Shown piece after piece: positions 36,367 to 45,906 of a stretch of 64,000 bases of DNA; position 1 is the first letter of the stretch, and each line of letters begins with the position of its first letter. Origin of the DNA: Pirellulaceae bacterium (GTDB lineage: Bacteria > Planctomycetota > Planctomycetia > Pirellulales > Pirellulaceae); NCBI GenBank assembly GCA_022448315.1, contig JAKVCA010000005.1, positions 1 through 64,000 of the forward strand, written 5' to 3'. Both the position numbers and the translations under genes were made by a program. The notes under the pieces were generated by a model that was not told the DNA's origin, made no database searches, and saw only the letters and a list, made by a program, of their open reading frames with translations.

Positions 36367-36654
36367 TCAATCTGTCCTGTTCGGGAAGATCACTGCCACG
36401 TTGGCGATAAGCCAGCATGATGCGGCGATCAACTGGAGCCAGTCTCCGGGGGAGGTGATGCCATAGGCGAACACGCTAGCGATCCAGCAAAGACTGGCGA
36501 TGGTCTGACCTAGCCATTCCAGCTTCAGGAACCTTGAGGAGTGAGTCGTTCCGAATTCTTGGCTGACGACAGATTCACTTCGCTCCGTATCGACCGAAAC
36601 CACCGAAAGCGTATCTTCGGTCGATTTTTCCTGAGCATTCAACATGTAGAGCAT
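36367..36654 (-). CDS. Small two-helix membrane protein
   Basis: Up to 95 residues; ATG at 36654 or 36645, overlapping the end of the flavoprotein gene. After a polar N-terminus of about 45 residues come two hydrophobic helices, LGQTIASLCWIASVFAYGI and WLQLIAASCWLIANVAVIF. These resemble the two halves of a PQ-loop/SemiSWEET-like or YgaP-type small membrane protein, but no family is assigned. It is tightly packed in the metal operon between the flavoprotein and WCWG protein A, one base from the latter. Confidence 0.65.
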   Translation of the reverse strand: MLYMLNAQEKSTEDTLSVVSVDTERSESVVSQEFGTTHSSRFLKLEWLGQTIASLCWIASVFAYGITSPGDWLQLIAASCWLIANVAVIFPNRTD

Positions 36655-37763
36655 TCCTCTCCACAGCAGGAAAGGTCATCGAGGTACATGCCCCAGTCCC
36701 TGTATTTGTCGAGTTCTTCTGCGGGTAATTCAAGGGAGGTCGCAATGGCTTTGGCCACAACAGCGAATCTCTGGCGATACTTGTAGATAAAGCAAAATAC
36801 GTGGTGCTTATGTCGAACAGAAGGTCCACACAGAAAAAGGCCCGGGACGATCGTTGACTCGTCATTTTCGTTGAGTAAGGGAAAGCCGTCTTCGCGTTTT
36901 TCGAATAGGTCCGGGATCAACTTGTGACTGCCGTCAAAGCCACTTGCAAGAAGAGGTTGCTCCTCAGTCATGAACGTGAGGCCACTCTCCGTTTCAATTT
37001 GGAAACCCTGATCGGAGGGCTGGACTCCGGTGATGGTCGTCATGGGGTGCAGTTCTACGTGTTCACGAAACCGCCGGTCCCGCATTCGCTCCAACGAATA
37101 GGTTGACAGTGCGACACTCGGGTCAGAGCTCTCGCTTTCCCATGGACATTCACGGTCAATCAATCGCACTGCCTTGCCTCGTCGGGCCAAATGGTAGGCG
37201 GCGTCGACGCCACTTTCGTATCCTCCGATCACAACAAAGTCGTCGCCCTCGAGCTCTGCGTAGCTCTCAACCGTAGCGGTGTGTCGGCAATGTTCGCTCC
37301 CGCTCAAGCTGGCGACAGCGGGATACTGGAACTCGCCAGCAGCCCAGATCACATGTGTGGCCCTCAAGGTCTCTTCATCAGTGTCAATACAAAAATCATC
37401 ACCAATTTTGGTCAGCCGTCTTACCTGGCTCTTCTCGCGGATGGGCAGTTCAAAGAATTGAGCGACGCCTCGCAGATGGGCTGCATATTCACGACCGTTG
37501 GGATGCTCGACGCGAAGACTGTATGCGGGAGAAATACCAATCGCGATGGAGTTCAGGTCGAGCATACCAATCGAGTTGGTCGCGAACGATGGCGTGATGA
37601 AGCGGGTCTCCGCGGGCCATGCGTCAAACGATGCGCCGACTTGATCTCTCTCAAGGACAACAAAGTTTTCAATGCCGGCATGTCTGAGGGCGATGGCGAC
37701 GCCAATTCCGGCGGCGCCGCCTCCAATGATGACGACGTCAAATTTCTCGGAACCTTGAATCAT
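36639..37763 (-). CDS. FAD/NAD(P)-dependent oxidoreductase with Cys-rich tail
   Basis: 374 residues from the ATG at 37763, after GGAGG and overlapping the MerC-like stop as ATGA. The FAD-binding motif VVIIGGGAAGIGVA is at 10-23. A second Rossmann motif FVVIGGYESGVDAAYHLA (177-194) would bind NAD(P)H. ATHVIWAAGEFQYP (136-149) and a late GLFLCGPSV are typical of flavin monooxygenase or thioredoxin-reductase-like enzymes; no CxxC redox pair lies in the core. The final nine residues, CCGEECSTC, form a likely metal-binding tail. In this operon it may reduce a metal or a metal-thiol complex, or help metal transfer. Substrate is not known. Confidence 0.82.
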   Translation of the reverse strand: MIQGSEKFDVVIIGGGAAGIGVAIALRHAGIENFVVLERDQVGASFDAWPAETRFITPSFATNSIGMLDLNSIAIGISPAYSLRVEHPNGREYAAHLRGVAQFFELPIREKSQVRRLTKIGDDFCIDTDEETLRATHVIWAAGEFQYPAVASLSGSEHCRHTATVESYAELEGDDFVVIGGYESGVDAAYHLARRGKAVRLIDRECPWESESSDPSVALSTYSLERMRDRRFREHVELHPMTTITGVQPSDQGFQIETESGLTFMTEEQPLLASGFDGSHKLIPDLFEKREDGFPLLNENDESTIVPGLFLCGPSVRHKHHVFCFIYKYRQRFAVVAKAIATSLELPAEELDKYRDWGMYLDDLSCCGEECSTC

Positions 37764-38401
37764 GCCAAGTTCCTCCCAGTGAAAGTAGTCTTGGTATCTG
37801 GGCAACAACCATTGATACAACCGAGTCGATGATTTGCAATGTGAGCAAAGACGAGAGTGATACCACCCAAGGGCGTGATCCAGGGAAGGAACGCTCCAAA
37901 GAGCCCGGCGGTCTTGGAGTCAGAAGCTGCAGGAGTTGGTTCAACGCATTCTACTTCCGAGGGGCTTTCGCAGTCTGGACAGCAGGCTTCCTCGCTGACG
38001 GCCAAGTTGGGCTGCGGCGGTTCTTCGCACGAGGGGCAGCATTCGCCTGCCCAGCCGAATGCAGCGACCGAAAGCATCGAGACACCAACCCCACCAATCA
38101 TCAAGGGCTTGAAACTTCCATGCTTTCGCAAGCCTGGAAGAAACGCGGACAACGCGATGATGAAACAGGAGATCGCCATCGCTTGGTGGAATGATTCGCC
38201 GGCCAGGAAGCTCTGGCCCAATGCCGGCAAATAGGCGATGACAAATGGCATGGCCGCACAGTGAATCGCACAGCCTATCGATGCCAGCATGCCTAGCCCG
38301 TCGGTCCATGCCACCCATCGCGGTCGGAGTCCGAGTTTGGGTGAATCCGAGGGTGCACTGGAAAGGGAATCTGTCGCGGTAACGAATGGATTCGTGGTCA
38401 T
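37760..38401 (-). CDS. MerC-like membrane protein with extra cysteine clusters
   Basis: 213 residues, start overlapping the preceding GTPase stop as ATGA. The MerC motif [19 protein letters not shown] covers residues 37-55 (Cys44, Cys48). Four hydrophobic helices are visible. Beyond the family core it has cysteine pairs in a large polar loop, CCPSC (121-125) and CCPDC (140-144), and a terminal GCINGCC (194-200). Classical MerC imports mercuric ions in mer operons. There is no merA, merR or merT here, and the neighbours are zinc-type GTPases, so it more likely carries zinc or another thiophilic metal. Confidence 0.82.
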   Translation of the reverse strand: MTTNPFVTATDSLSSAPSDSPKLGLRPRWVAWTDGLGMLASIGCAIHCAAMPFVIAYLPALGQSFLAGESFHQAMAISCFIIALSAFLPGLRKHGSFKPLMIGGVGVSMLSVAAFGWAGECCPSCEEPPQPNLAVSEEACCPDCESPSEVECVEPTPAASDSKTAGLFGAFLPWITPLGGITLVFAHIANHRLGCINGCCPDTKTTFTGRNLA

Positions 38402-39669
38402 TGGGGGACCTCCTCAGATTCGGACTCATCCGTCTCAATTTCGATTGCGGGGAGTGGATCCTCAAAAAGGGCCCATGCTTCGGGCCCCTGTGAAAATTCC
38501 AAGTCCGTCACGAGGCACCGATCCAGAATGCCCTCGACCCGCTGCTGATCGAGATCCTGACCGATAATGACGACCTGTTGGTGTCGATCACCATGTTCAC
38601 CGGAAAAACCAGACCGGAGTTCCGCAATTTCAGCTTCATCATCCGGCCACTCTTCTTCGGGCGCGGCCGCCCACCAAAAACCCGCCGGGTTCATGCGGAT
38701 GGAACATCCGGCCTGTGACCAATCGAAGGCCCAGTCATTTCGCGAGGCGATCCACATCAGGCCTTTGCTACGCAGGATATCACTGAACAGTCCACTCTCC
38801 ATGTCATCGCTAATCAAATCATTGAGTCGTTTCGGATGGAATGGACGATCTCGCCGGTAGACGAAACTCGATATTCCATACTCGTCGGTTTCTGTTTCTT
38901 CTTGCCCCCTCGGTACCGCCAGCCATTCTGGCATCTGTTCGGCCTCTGAGAGTTGAAAACGTTGGGTTCCCAAGACTTCGTTGAGAGGGACTCGACTCTC
39001 AGTGGAGTGCAAGATCTCCGCAGTAGGGTTAAGTTGTCGAAGTATCTGGTCGAGTTGCTTAAGCTGTTGTGGGGTGACAAGGTCGGTTTTGTTCAAAACG
39101 ATCACGTTGGCAAATTCCACTTGGTCGACGAGTAGATCGACGATATTTCGATCGTCTTCGTCGCTCAAGCCCATCCGTCGATCTGTCAAATCGTCCCAAG
39201 AGCTGAAATCCTTCATGAAACTGCCTGCATCGACCACGGTGAGCATCGTGTCCAGATCAGCCACTTGAGCAAGGCTACTGCCGTCCTCGTCCTCGAACGT
39301 AAAGGTTTCGGCTACCGGGAGGGGCTCACTGATGCCAGTGGATTCAATCAAAAGATAATCGAATCTTCCCTGTCGCGCGAGTCGGGACACTTCTATGAGC
39401 AGGTCTTCCCGTAGTGTGCAGCAGATACAGCCATTGGTCATTTCCACCAATTGTTCTTCGGTCCGGGATAACCCGGCGTCGCCGTCACGCACCAAGGTCG
39501 CGTCAATGTTGACTTCACTCATGTCATTAACGATCACTGCCACTCGCATGGACTCTCGGTTGGCGAGGATGTGGTTGAGAAGAGTGGTTTTTCCAGCCCC
39601 TAGGAAGCCGCTGAGCACGGTGACGGGGAGACGTTTTTGGTCTGGGGGAGAGGTGGCGTTATCGAGCAT
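38398..39669 (-). CDS. COG0523 (CobW/ZNG-like) metallochaperone GTPase, copy 2
   Basis: 423 residues from the ATG at 39669; earlier in-frame starts add a nonconserved 105 residues. Walker A is GFLGAGKTT (21-29), the metal motif CICC is at 81-84 in [12 protein letters not shown], then [11 protein letters not shown] and LNKTDLV. The CobW_C domain begins at DRPFHPKRL. An acidic C-terminus ([14 protein letters not shown]) replaces the usual His-rich tail. It is the first gene of the operon and lies directly behind the candidate Zur box at 39807-39826. It differs from the copy at 34072 by a longer N-terminus and an acidic tail, suggesting separate client proteins. Confidence 0.92.
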   Translation of the reverse strand: MLDNATSPPDQKRLPVTVLSGFLGAGKTTLLNHILANRESMRVAVIVNDMSEVNIDATLVRDGDAGLSRTEEQLVEMTNGCICCTLREDLLIEVSRLARQGRFDYLLIESTGISEPLPVAETFTFEDEDGSSLAQVADLDTMLTVVDAGSFMKDFSSWDDLTDRRMGLSDEDDRNIVDLLVDQVEFANVIVLNKTDLVTPQQLKQLDQILRQLNPTAEILHSTESRVPLNEVLGTQRFQLSEAEQMPEWLAVPRGQEETETDEYGISSFVYRRDRPFHPKRLNDLISDDMESGLFSDILRSKGLMWIASRNDWAFDWSQAGCSIRMNPAGFWWAAAPEEEWPDDEAEIAELRSGFSGEHGDRHQQVVIIGQDLDQQRVEGILDRCLVTDLEFSQGPEAWALFEDPLPAIEIETDESESEEVPQ

Positions 39670-39806
39670 GGACTTCCGTGGGTCCTCAGTGAATTTTCTT
39701 TGAATTTCTGAAACCCGCGATGCGAACGCCCATGGGTCTGTTTGAACCAGCTGACCCTGAACAGTTTTAGACAATTCGCAGCGTAGGAGAAGTCGAAATT
39801 TGACTG

Positions 39807-39826
39807 TAAATGCAAATTGATTGCAA
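39807..39826. promoter_or_regulatory. Candidate Zur operator (copy 2)
   Basis: TAAATGCAAATTGATTGCAA lies between the diverging zur and COG0523 genes, about 140-150 bp from each start. The half-sites are TGCAA and TTGCA. On the plus strand TTGACT with TGCAAT 16 nt later is a possible zur promoter; on the minus strand TTGCAA with TCAAAT 17 nt later is a possible operon promoter. The box overlaps both, so one bound regulator could repress both directions. Confidence 0.7.
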
Positions 39827-39976
39827 TAAGGGTTGGGGGTTGTTGTTTTTCTGGCTATGATACCCGAGGCGTGTGGGCTTTCTCGTATTGAATCGAAGGT
39901 CAAATCGTACCAGAATGGTCCGATGCGTCCAGTAATTCCGAAACCGCCGCTGCAGCCACCTTTGGGCAGACTCTTC

Positions 39977-40408
39977 ATGACCAATCAAACCAATGAACCA
40001 GATTGGGCTCGAACCGCGATTCAGGAGTCAGGATTGCGGGTGACCATGGCACGGATGGCAACTTTGGAGGTCCTGAACACCGCTTCCATGCCCCTGACGC
40101 ATGCCGAAGTTTATCAAGCTCTGCAGGGACGTGGATTTGACAAGGCGACGGTGTTTCGAAATCTGAATGACCTCGTGTCGGTCGGGTTGTTGCGTCGCTC
40201 GGAATTGGGGGACCACGTTTGGCGGTTTGAGCTTATTGCCAACGGTGAACATCCGGATGCACATCATCCGCATTTTGTTTGCGTCGATTGCGGAACGGTC
40301 TCCCGCCTGGATGAGATCGAGTTGAGTCGAAAGAGCAAGTCGACGAGCGATCAGATTGGCAAAGTGACGGAAATCTTGTTGCGGGGGCACTGCCACGAGT
40401 GTGCATGA
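39977..40408 (+). CDS. zur: Fur-family regulator, probably zinc-responsive (Zur)
   Basis: 143 residues from the ATG at 39977. The winged helix is evident: [28 protein letters not shown] and the recognition helix [18 protein letters not shown] (55-72). The dimer domain holds a structural zinc site CVDC (Cys102/105) and CHEC (Cys139/142), and a His-rich sensing segment [11 protein letters not shown] (90-100). Fur, Zur, PerR and Mur share this outline. I favour Zur because it faces two COG0523 GTPases and a MerC-like protein, and because its own box recurs near an FmdB protein without its zinc ribbon. PerR or Fur is less likely but cannot be excluded. Confidence 0.83.
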   Translation: MTNQTNEPDWARTAIQESGLRVTMARMATLEVLNTASMPLTHAEVYQALQGRGFDKATVFRNLNDLVSVGLLRRSELGDHVWRFELIANGEHPDAHHPHFVCVDCGTVSRLDEIELSRKSKSTSDQIGKVTEILLRGHCHECA

Positions 40409-40695
40409 GTCCCTTCTTCGGATCGCTGAGAAGGGGCTCTAAATTCATTGCGATTGGCTCACACCGGTTGTCGCCCGTCTTTACATCGCTCATTAGTCCT
40501 CTGGGCTTACCCATCCGTTAGCCCACCGAGTCATGGGTTACGGTGTGATCGACCAAAGCATCTGATCTATCGCCTTAAATTTTCTTCCGGGGATCAAGAC
40601 TTGTTTTTCCTCATTTCTGACGCTTTTCACTTCAAGTAGATGGGAGGAACCGACGAGTCGCCGTCGCGTTGGTTCCGTCCCGCCAGGATGTGACT

Positions 40696-41583
40696 TCAGT
40701 CGATGAGGAAGTAACTGGGCCATTTACGGGGAAGCTTTCCATCCGTCTGCATCTCGCGTACCATTTTTGACATTGCCGGGAAGTTCTTTCTAACCGCCGC
40801 AACATTACCTTTCAGACGCCATTCCATCTGGGTAGGAGCATCAAAACCTCTGCCCTTCCAGCCTTGCATCAGGTCCGTCATGACACAGAAGAAAAACTCG
40901 GGAACCAGGCAACCGGGGTCCGTGATACAGTCTTCGTCGTACACATAGTGTTGCTGACGGATCGCTTCCCCCGCGGCGGCATGGGCAACACTCAGGGGAA
41001 CACGATCCAAGCCAAACGATTTAGGGTATTCAATTTCCCAGAAATGTCGTTGTAGAAAGTGAAAAAGCTCCTCCTGTATGTTGGTCAAGTGAAGCCGATT
41101 GCCATCCCTTATCGAACTCCACCCTTGATGGTAGAGGGTCGGGTGGGCGTCGTCGAAAGATTTGTATTTTTCTTTCGTCTGAGTCACGTATAGCACCAAG
41201 GGTTGTGCCGCTTCAGTTTCGGCTTTTCGCTTCTGCCACAATGCGAGGTCATCCGGTCGACCATCTTGGTCGTTGTCGATGAGGCCCATCAACACGTGAG
41301 CGACCCGGCGCATGTCGCGGCGCTGCATCTTGGTTTCTCCGACGATGGCAATCACTCCCATGAAGTCCAGATACTGGTCGCCCATCTCCTTTCTTCGAGG
41401 ATGCCCTCGCAAAAATGTGTCGGGCAGGGGGCTGATAAAACGAAAGTCGGTGAAGGCGTCAGGCTCGGGGTGAAGATAATCCCCTGTCACGTAATCTTTT
41501 TCAAACGATTCGCCAAAGCCTGAGGCGGCCCAGGGTGAACTTAATGCACTCAACGACACCGTGAGAATAAAAAAAAGCCGCAT
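40696..41583 (-). CDS. Exported protein with EF-hand-like motif, unknown function
   Basis: 295 residues, ATG at 41583 after GGTGGAG. A signal peptide covers residues 1-22. An EF-hand-like calcium loop DNDQDGRPDD occurs near residue 103. Other conserved-looking parts are NIQEELFHFLQRHFW, SVAHAAAGEAIRQQHYVYDEDCITDPGC and FFFCVMTDLMQGWKGRG. The EExFH stretch and a later His resemble a metal-binding helix, but no known peptidase motif is complete. I do not recognise the family. It converges with zur across 287 bp. Confidence 0.7.
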   Translation of the reverse strand: MRLFFILTVSLSALSSPWAASGFGESFEKDYVTGDYLHPEPDAFTDFRFISPLPDTFLRGHPRRKEMGDQYLDFMGVIAIVGETKMQRRDMRRVAHVLMGLIDNDQDGRPDDLALWQKRKAETEAAQPLVLYVTQTKEKYKSFDDAHPTLYHQGWSSIRDGNRLHLTNIQEELFHFLQRHFWEIEYPKSFGLDRVPLSVAHAAAGEAIRQQHYVYDEDCITDPGCLVPEFFFCVMTDLMQGWKGRGFDAPTQMEWRLKGNVAAVRKNFPAMSKMVREMQTDGKLPRKWPSYFLID

Positions 41584-41739
41584 GGCTCCACCTGCTTCGT
41601 GTTTCTAAGATCGTTGATTAACTTGGGTAAGATCAGACGTCGGGGGGGAGGAATCGCTCAAGTTTCCTGCGGAGATCCCGTTCGACCGAGAGCGTCTTCT
41701 TGATCTTCTGGAGACACTACTGCACCGGTGGTTTTTCGG

Positions 41740-44139
41740 TTAAGGCGAGTGCGCCGAGACGCGATATTCAATCTGATAGGCTGCACCATTCAAAATGCTG
41801 CGGTCGCCCACATAACGGTGGAACCCCGCTTCGGGATCATTGATGGTTCGGACGGTCGTCGCGCAGTAGACACTCGCATGCCATCGCCCGGGAGAGAGTT
41901 TTTGGGTCAGTTGTTTTGTACTCCCCGGCTTCAGGTTGAGGTGCGTCCCATTTTCGCGTCGGGCAATCGGCTCCTGTGACAAGATGAGATGCAGGTCGAC
42001 GACGGCAGCGGACTCAATGCTCAGTGTGACCCAGGGATGTTCTTCTTCCACCTCAAGTGCGAAGTGGTGATATTGAAGGTCACCGATTTTGGCATTGTCA
42101 GGCTTTTCATCACTCCAATTTCGATCCATTCGTCGAGTTTCTCCGACTATCAAAGTCGCCTTGATATCGGGGGTGCCGATGCCATCGAGTCCATAGAGAA
42201 AACAGGCCTCTGTCAGTTCCAGCTTTTCACCCGTGACCGCACCTTCGGGGTGACAGCCAATATTTACAATACGCCCCGAGCTTGAAGCGGCCTGAAAAGC
42301 CCAGATCGCCGCACCACCGTCGATGCGATGTTCTGGGTGATCGTATGTCGCAAGCACCTCGACGTCGGGCATCGTCCCATCCATATTCAGCCAGTTGCCA
42401 TTGTTGTGGTAGACGTCGGCAACGGTCTGGTCAAAACCAAAATCTCGGTAGCGAAGTAATGGAGAGTCGATCGGAATGGCATGATCCAGCCGCGTTTTTT
42501 TGATTCCCGTATTCAGGGTGTTGTAGGGAAAAAGATGAAGGTAGCCGAGCCGACGCTCCTCCCGTTGATCAACGTTTCTTCCTGATAGGAAGGAACCGGC
42601 ACAAGATCCGCAGTAACTTCCACCGGAGCGATTGAATTGCCGCAGTCGGTTGCGACCTGTGCGGGTCAGCGACTTGCCATGAAGCGTCGCGCCCCCTCCG
42701 TTCACGTAGATCATCTTGAAACGCGGCTCACCGTCCGGGTACAGCAGAATACCATTTTCATCTGCTTCATTCCCGATCAAAAGGTGATTCTGACGAGCCG
42801 CATCGGAACCTGCATAGTATTCGTAAGTCAATCCGAGCGACTCGGCCGCAGGCAATACCTTTCGGCTCGTGAGGCTTTTTCCACTGCTCATGAAGATATC
42901 TTTGTAGAAACCGCTCGTGTTCCGATTCGTCGGTTTCTCATTCGAGTGGTTCGCCGGCATCGATCCGAGGCACGCTTTTTCCACCAATTGCCGAAACGCT
43001 TGACGCGGGATGGTCGTTGCCTGGCACTGGGTGAGTACCATCCCGATGAGGCTTCTTTCAGGGTCGACCCAGACAAAGGTGCCATCCGATCCGGTATGGG
43101 AAAACACTTTATTGGGTTCGCGAATGAACCAACCGAGGCCGTAAGTTTTGGCTGCAGGGCACGAATCGACTTGCGGTCGAGTCATTTCTGAAACCCAAGC
43201 CTCATCAAGGATCTGTTGGCCCCCATATGTTCCTCCTTGCAGGAGCATCTGGCAAAAACGAGCATAATCAATGGCCGAGGAGACCATGCCGCCAGAGCCT
43301 CGCGGAAATGGCCAGTCGGGCGGATCGATTGGATTCCAGCCGGGCTGCCAAGTTCCATCCTCCTGACGTTTCATGACGGTTGACATGCGATCGCGATCTG
43401 CGACCGACTCGTGATTGCAACTGTCGACCATTCCGAGCGGATCGTAAAGTTGGCTTTTGAGATGGCTTTCATAAGATCCGGTCAAACTTTCAATCACGGC
43501 GGCCAAGATGTTGTAGCCCGCATTGTTGTAGGAATAGGTGGTGCCAGGTTTCTCTTCAATGGGGATCTCTGCAAATCGCGCTACTTCGCGACAGAGCCAT
43601 GACTCCGCATCTGAGTCCGCTGGTGCTTCGAGCAGCGGCCGAAGGAACAGCGAGGGAATGCGGCTACCACTGGTATGGGTCAGTAAATGCCGCAAAGTGA
43701 CCGGTCGCCAACTTTCGTTTTCGAAAGTCGGGAGGTATTTGCCAACGGGAGCATCCAGGTCCAACCGGCCCTGTTGGGCCAGAAGTAGAATTCCCGCCGC
43801 CGTCACTGCTTTGCTGTTGGAGGCCATGCGGAAAAGCGAGTCGGGTTTGAACGGGGTCCGCTTGTCGGGATCACGAAAACCAAAGGCCTCGTGGAAAATA
43901 ACGCGTCCCTGCCTCGCGATTAGAACGACAGCTCCCGGAATCTCGTCGTCATCGACCGCATGACGAATGATGGAAATGGCATCTTGCAGTTTCTTCGGAT
44001 CGATATCCACGTCTTGGGGTTTCCCCGACTGGAGCGTATCTCCGTGAGCGGTTGGCTCTTGTCCGGGGACGGGACTCCAGCCTTGAAGCAGAAGGATGGC
44101 AGTCAGGACCATTTGTGAACCGAAATTTCGAAATCTCAT
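41740..44139 (-). CDS. Serine beta-lactamase-like hydrolase fused to a glutamine-amidotransferase-like domain
   Basis: 799 residues with a signal peptide (1-26). The N-terminal half is a class C beta-lactamase/esterase-fold domain: SxxK nucleophile in ASNSKAV (Ser107, Lys110), LLTHTSG, the YSYNNAGYN motif near 205 and SHTGSDG near 350. The C-terminal half, from about 425, is a class I amidotransferase-like domain of the BPL_N type: IYVNGGGATLHG and the nucleophile elbow GSYCGSCAGSF (507-517, Cys513), with a later GGAAIWAFQ and CHPEG. A beta-sandwich tail follows. The fused gene would make an exported bifunctional hydrolase acting on peptide or cell-wall-like substrates. Activities are not proven. 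Confidence 0.82.
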   Translation of the reverse strand: MRFRNFGSQMVLTAILLLQGWSPVPGQEPTAHGDTLQSGKPQDVDIDPKKLQDAISIIRHAVDDDEIPGAVVLIARQGRVIFHEAFGFRDPDKRTPFKPDSLFRMASNSKAVTAAGILLLAQQGRLDLDAPVGKYLPTFENESWRPVTLRHLLTHTSGSRIPSLFLRPLLEAPADSDAESWLCREVARFAEIPIEEKPGTTYSYNNAGYNILAAVIESLTGSYESHLKSQLYDPLGMVDSCNHESVADRDRMSTVMKRQEDGTWQPGWNPIDPPDWPFPRGSGGMVSSAIDYARFCQMLLQGGTYGGQQILDEAWVSEMTRPQVDSCPAAKTYGLGWFIREPNKVFSHTGSDGTFVWVDPERSLIGMVLTQCQATTIPRQAFRQLVEKACLGSMPANHSNEKPTNRNTSGFYKDIFMSSGKSLTSRKVLPAAESLGLTYEYYAGSDAARQNHLLIGNEADENGILLYPDGEPRFKMIYVNGGGATLHGKSLTRTGRNRLRQFNRSGGSYCGSCAGSFLSGRNVDQREERRLGYLHLFPYNTLNTGIKKTRLDHAIPIDSPLLRYRDFGFDQTVADVYHNNGNWLNMDGTMPDVEVLATYDHPEHRIDGGAAIWAFQAASSSGRIVNIGCHPEGAVTGEKLELTEACFLYGLDGIGTPDIKATLIVGETRRMDRNWSDEKPDNAKIGDLQYHHFALEVEEEHPWVTLSIESAAVVDLHLILSQEPIARRENGTHLNLKPGSTKQLTQKLSPGRWHASVYCATTVRTINDPEAGFHRYVGDRSILNGAAYQIEYRVSAHSP

Positions 44140-44416
44140 ACGCGGGTCACTCGGGAATTTTTCAGGTTTGTTTCGTGAGCAAAATACCGTGACGCGTTGT
44201 TATGGCAGACCCAATCCTGACGATCAAGATATTTTGGTCGAGCCGTCACAAAAGAGCATGGATGTTCTCAAAGTGTGACGGGGCCGGCGCAGCGATCTGA
44301 AACTAAAGAGCGAGCGTCGCAGCAAGTCCCGCAATTTGAGTCTACCTGTTCAGGTCGCTAAAATGTCAGAACTGGCTGGGATACTCAACGACTCGATGAA
44401 ATGGTGATGACGGACA

Positions 44417-45802
44417 ATGAACCTTCAAGTCTGGCTGATTTCGCAGGTTTTGACCTTCTCGATGGCAACGCTTCTATTTGGAGCCGAGGGCGAAAAACCC
44501 AACCTGGTCTACCTGCTTCTGGATGACGCTGGGTACGGCGATCTGTCCTGTTATGGTCAACAGAAATTCGCCACACCGAATATGGACCGTCTTGCGGCCG
44601 AAGGGCTTCGCTTCACTCAACACTACTCGGGTTCGACCGTCTGCGCGCCGACACGCTGTTGCCTGATGACCGGAGTGCATACGGGGCACTCCTACGTTCG
44701 CGGGAACCGGGAGGTTCGTCCCGAGGGCCAATCCCCGATGCCTTCGGATATCGTGACATTGCCGCGGCTTCTCAAGCAAGCGGGTTACACGACGGGAGCT
44801 TTCGGGAAATGGGGATTAGGTGCGCCCGGCTCTCCCAGTGACCCGGCCCATCACTTTGATGTCTTCTTCGGTTACAACTGTCAGCGCGAAGCACACACCT
44901 ACTATCCGAAGCATCTTTGGAAGAACTTCGAAAAAGTCCCGATGGATGGTCAAACTCACTCGGCCGATGTCATCATGTCTGAGGCATTGGAGTTTGTCCG
45001 CGCGAATCAAGAGAAGCCCTTTTTTCTATTTCTTCCGGTGACCATCCCGCATGCGGCGATGCACGCGACCGAAGAGTATCTTGCCCCATTTCGAAAGAAG
45101 TTTCCTCAGTTCGAAAAAAAAGTGGGAAGGTATGCCAATACCGAAACCAAAAACCCGATCGCGGCGTTTGCGGGGATGATGACTCAAGTCGATGCCCATC
45201 TCGGACAACTCATGCAATTGCTCGATGAGTTGAACTTGGATGATCGCACACTGGTGATGCTCAGCAGTGACAACGGGCCTCATAAAGAAGGCGGTCACGA
45301 CCCGAAGTTTTTTAACAGTAATGGGCCACTCCGTGGTCACAAGCGGGATCTCTACGAAGGCGGGGTGAGGGCTCCCCTGATCGCTCGCTGGCCAGGTAAA
45401 ATTCAGGAAGGCAAAGAATCCGCCATGATTTCGGCTCACTGGGATATGCTGCCGACCTTCTGTGAGCTGGCAGGGGTTGCCGTACCGCAACTGGTTGATG
45501 GCGTTTCACTGGTTCCTGAGTTGACGGGCCAGTCCGACAAGCAGCCTCAACACGAGTACCTGTACTGGGAGTTCTACGAACAGGGGGGGAAACGGGCTGC
45601 CAGATTTGGTGACTGGAAAGCGGTTCAGCTTAATGTCAATAAGAGCAGGAATGCGCCGATCGAGCTTTACTTTCTGCCGGAGGATATCGGAGAAACGAAC
45701 AATGTGGCAGATGATCATCCCGAGGTGGTTGCCCGCGCCATCAAGATTTTTGCTGACGCGCACACACCGAGCGAATTCTGGTCATTCGGCCCGAGGAAAT
45801 AG
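44417..45802 (+). CDS. Sulfatase, exported
   Basis: 461 residues with a signal peptide (about 1-23). Arylsulfatase motifs: LLLDDAGYGDLSCYG (33-47, Asp36/37 metal ligands), the formylglycine motif STVCAPTRC (Cys76 as the modified residue, followed by AxTR), FGKWGLG, and LSSDNGPHKEGGHDP with the metal Asp/Asn. The CxPxR form needs the aerobic formylglycine-generating enzyme encoded elsewhere. Planctomycetes hold many such genes for desulfating algal polysaccharides. The nearby SASA esterase and serine hydrolase fit this use, but each has its own promoter region. Confidence 0.93.
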   Translation: MNLQVWLISQVLTFSMATLLFGAEGEKPNLVYLLLDDAGYGDLSCYGQQKFATPNMDRLAAEGLRFTQHYSGSTVCAPTRCCLMTGVHTGHSYVRGNREVRPEGQSPMPSDIVTLPRLLKQAGYTTGAFGKWGLGAPGSPSDPAHHFDVFFGYNCQREAHTYYPKHLWKNFEKVPMDGQTHSADVIMSEALEFVRANQEKPFFLFLPVTIPHAAMHATEEYLAPFRKKFPQFEKKVGRYANTETKNPIAAFAGMMTQVDAHLGQLMQLLDELNLDDRTLVMLSSDNGPHKEGGHDPKFFNSNGPLRGHKRDLYEGGVRAPLIARWPGKIQEGKESAMISAHWDMLPTFCELAGVAVPQLVDGVSLVPELTGQSDKQPQHEYLYWEFYEQGGKRAARFGDWKAVQLNVNKSRNAPIELYFLPEDIGETNNVADDHPEVVARAIKIFADAHTPSEFWSFGPRK

Positions 45803-45906
45803 CCAGCGACGATTCAGTGGCCGCTTTCAGTGCAGCACGCTTTGAGGACTCCGGCGTTATGGCCCCTTGATCGCAGCAAGTAGTCAGTAGGCACCGTCGT
45901 GCTACC

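Noticed and set aside
37760-38401. Mercury-resistance operon
   Set aside because: Only a MerC-like protein is present; merR, merT, merP and merA are absent and the partners are COG0523 GTPases.
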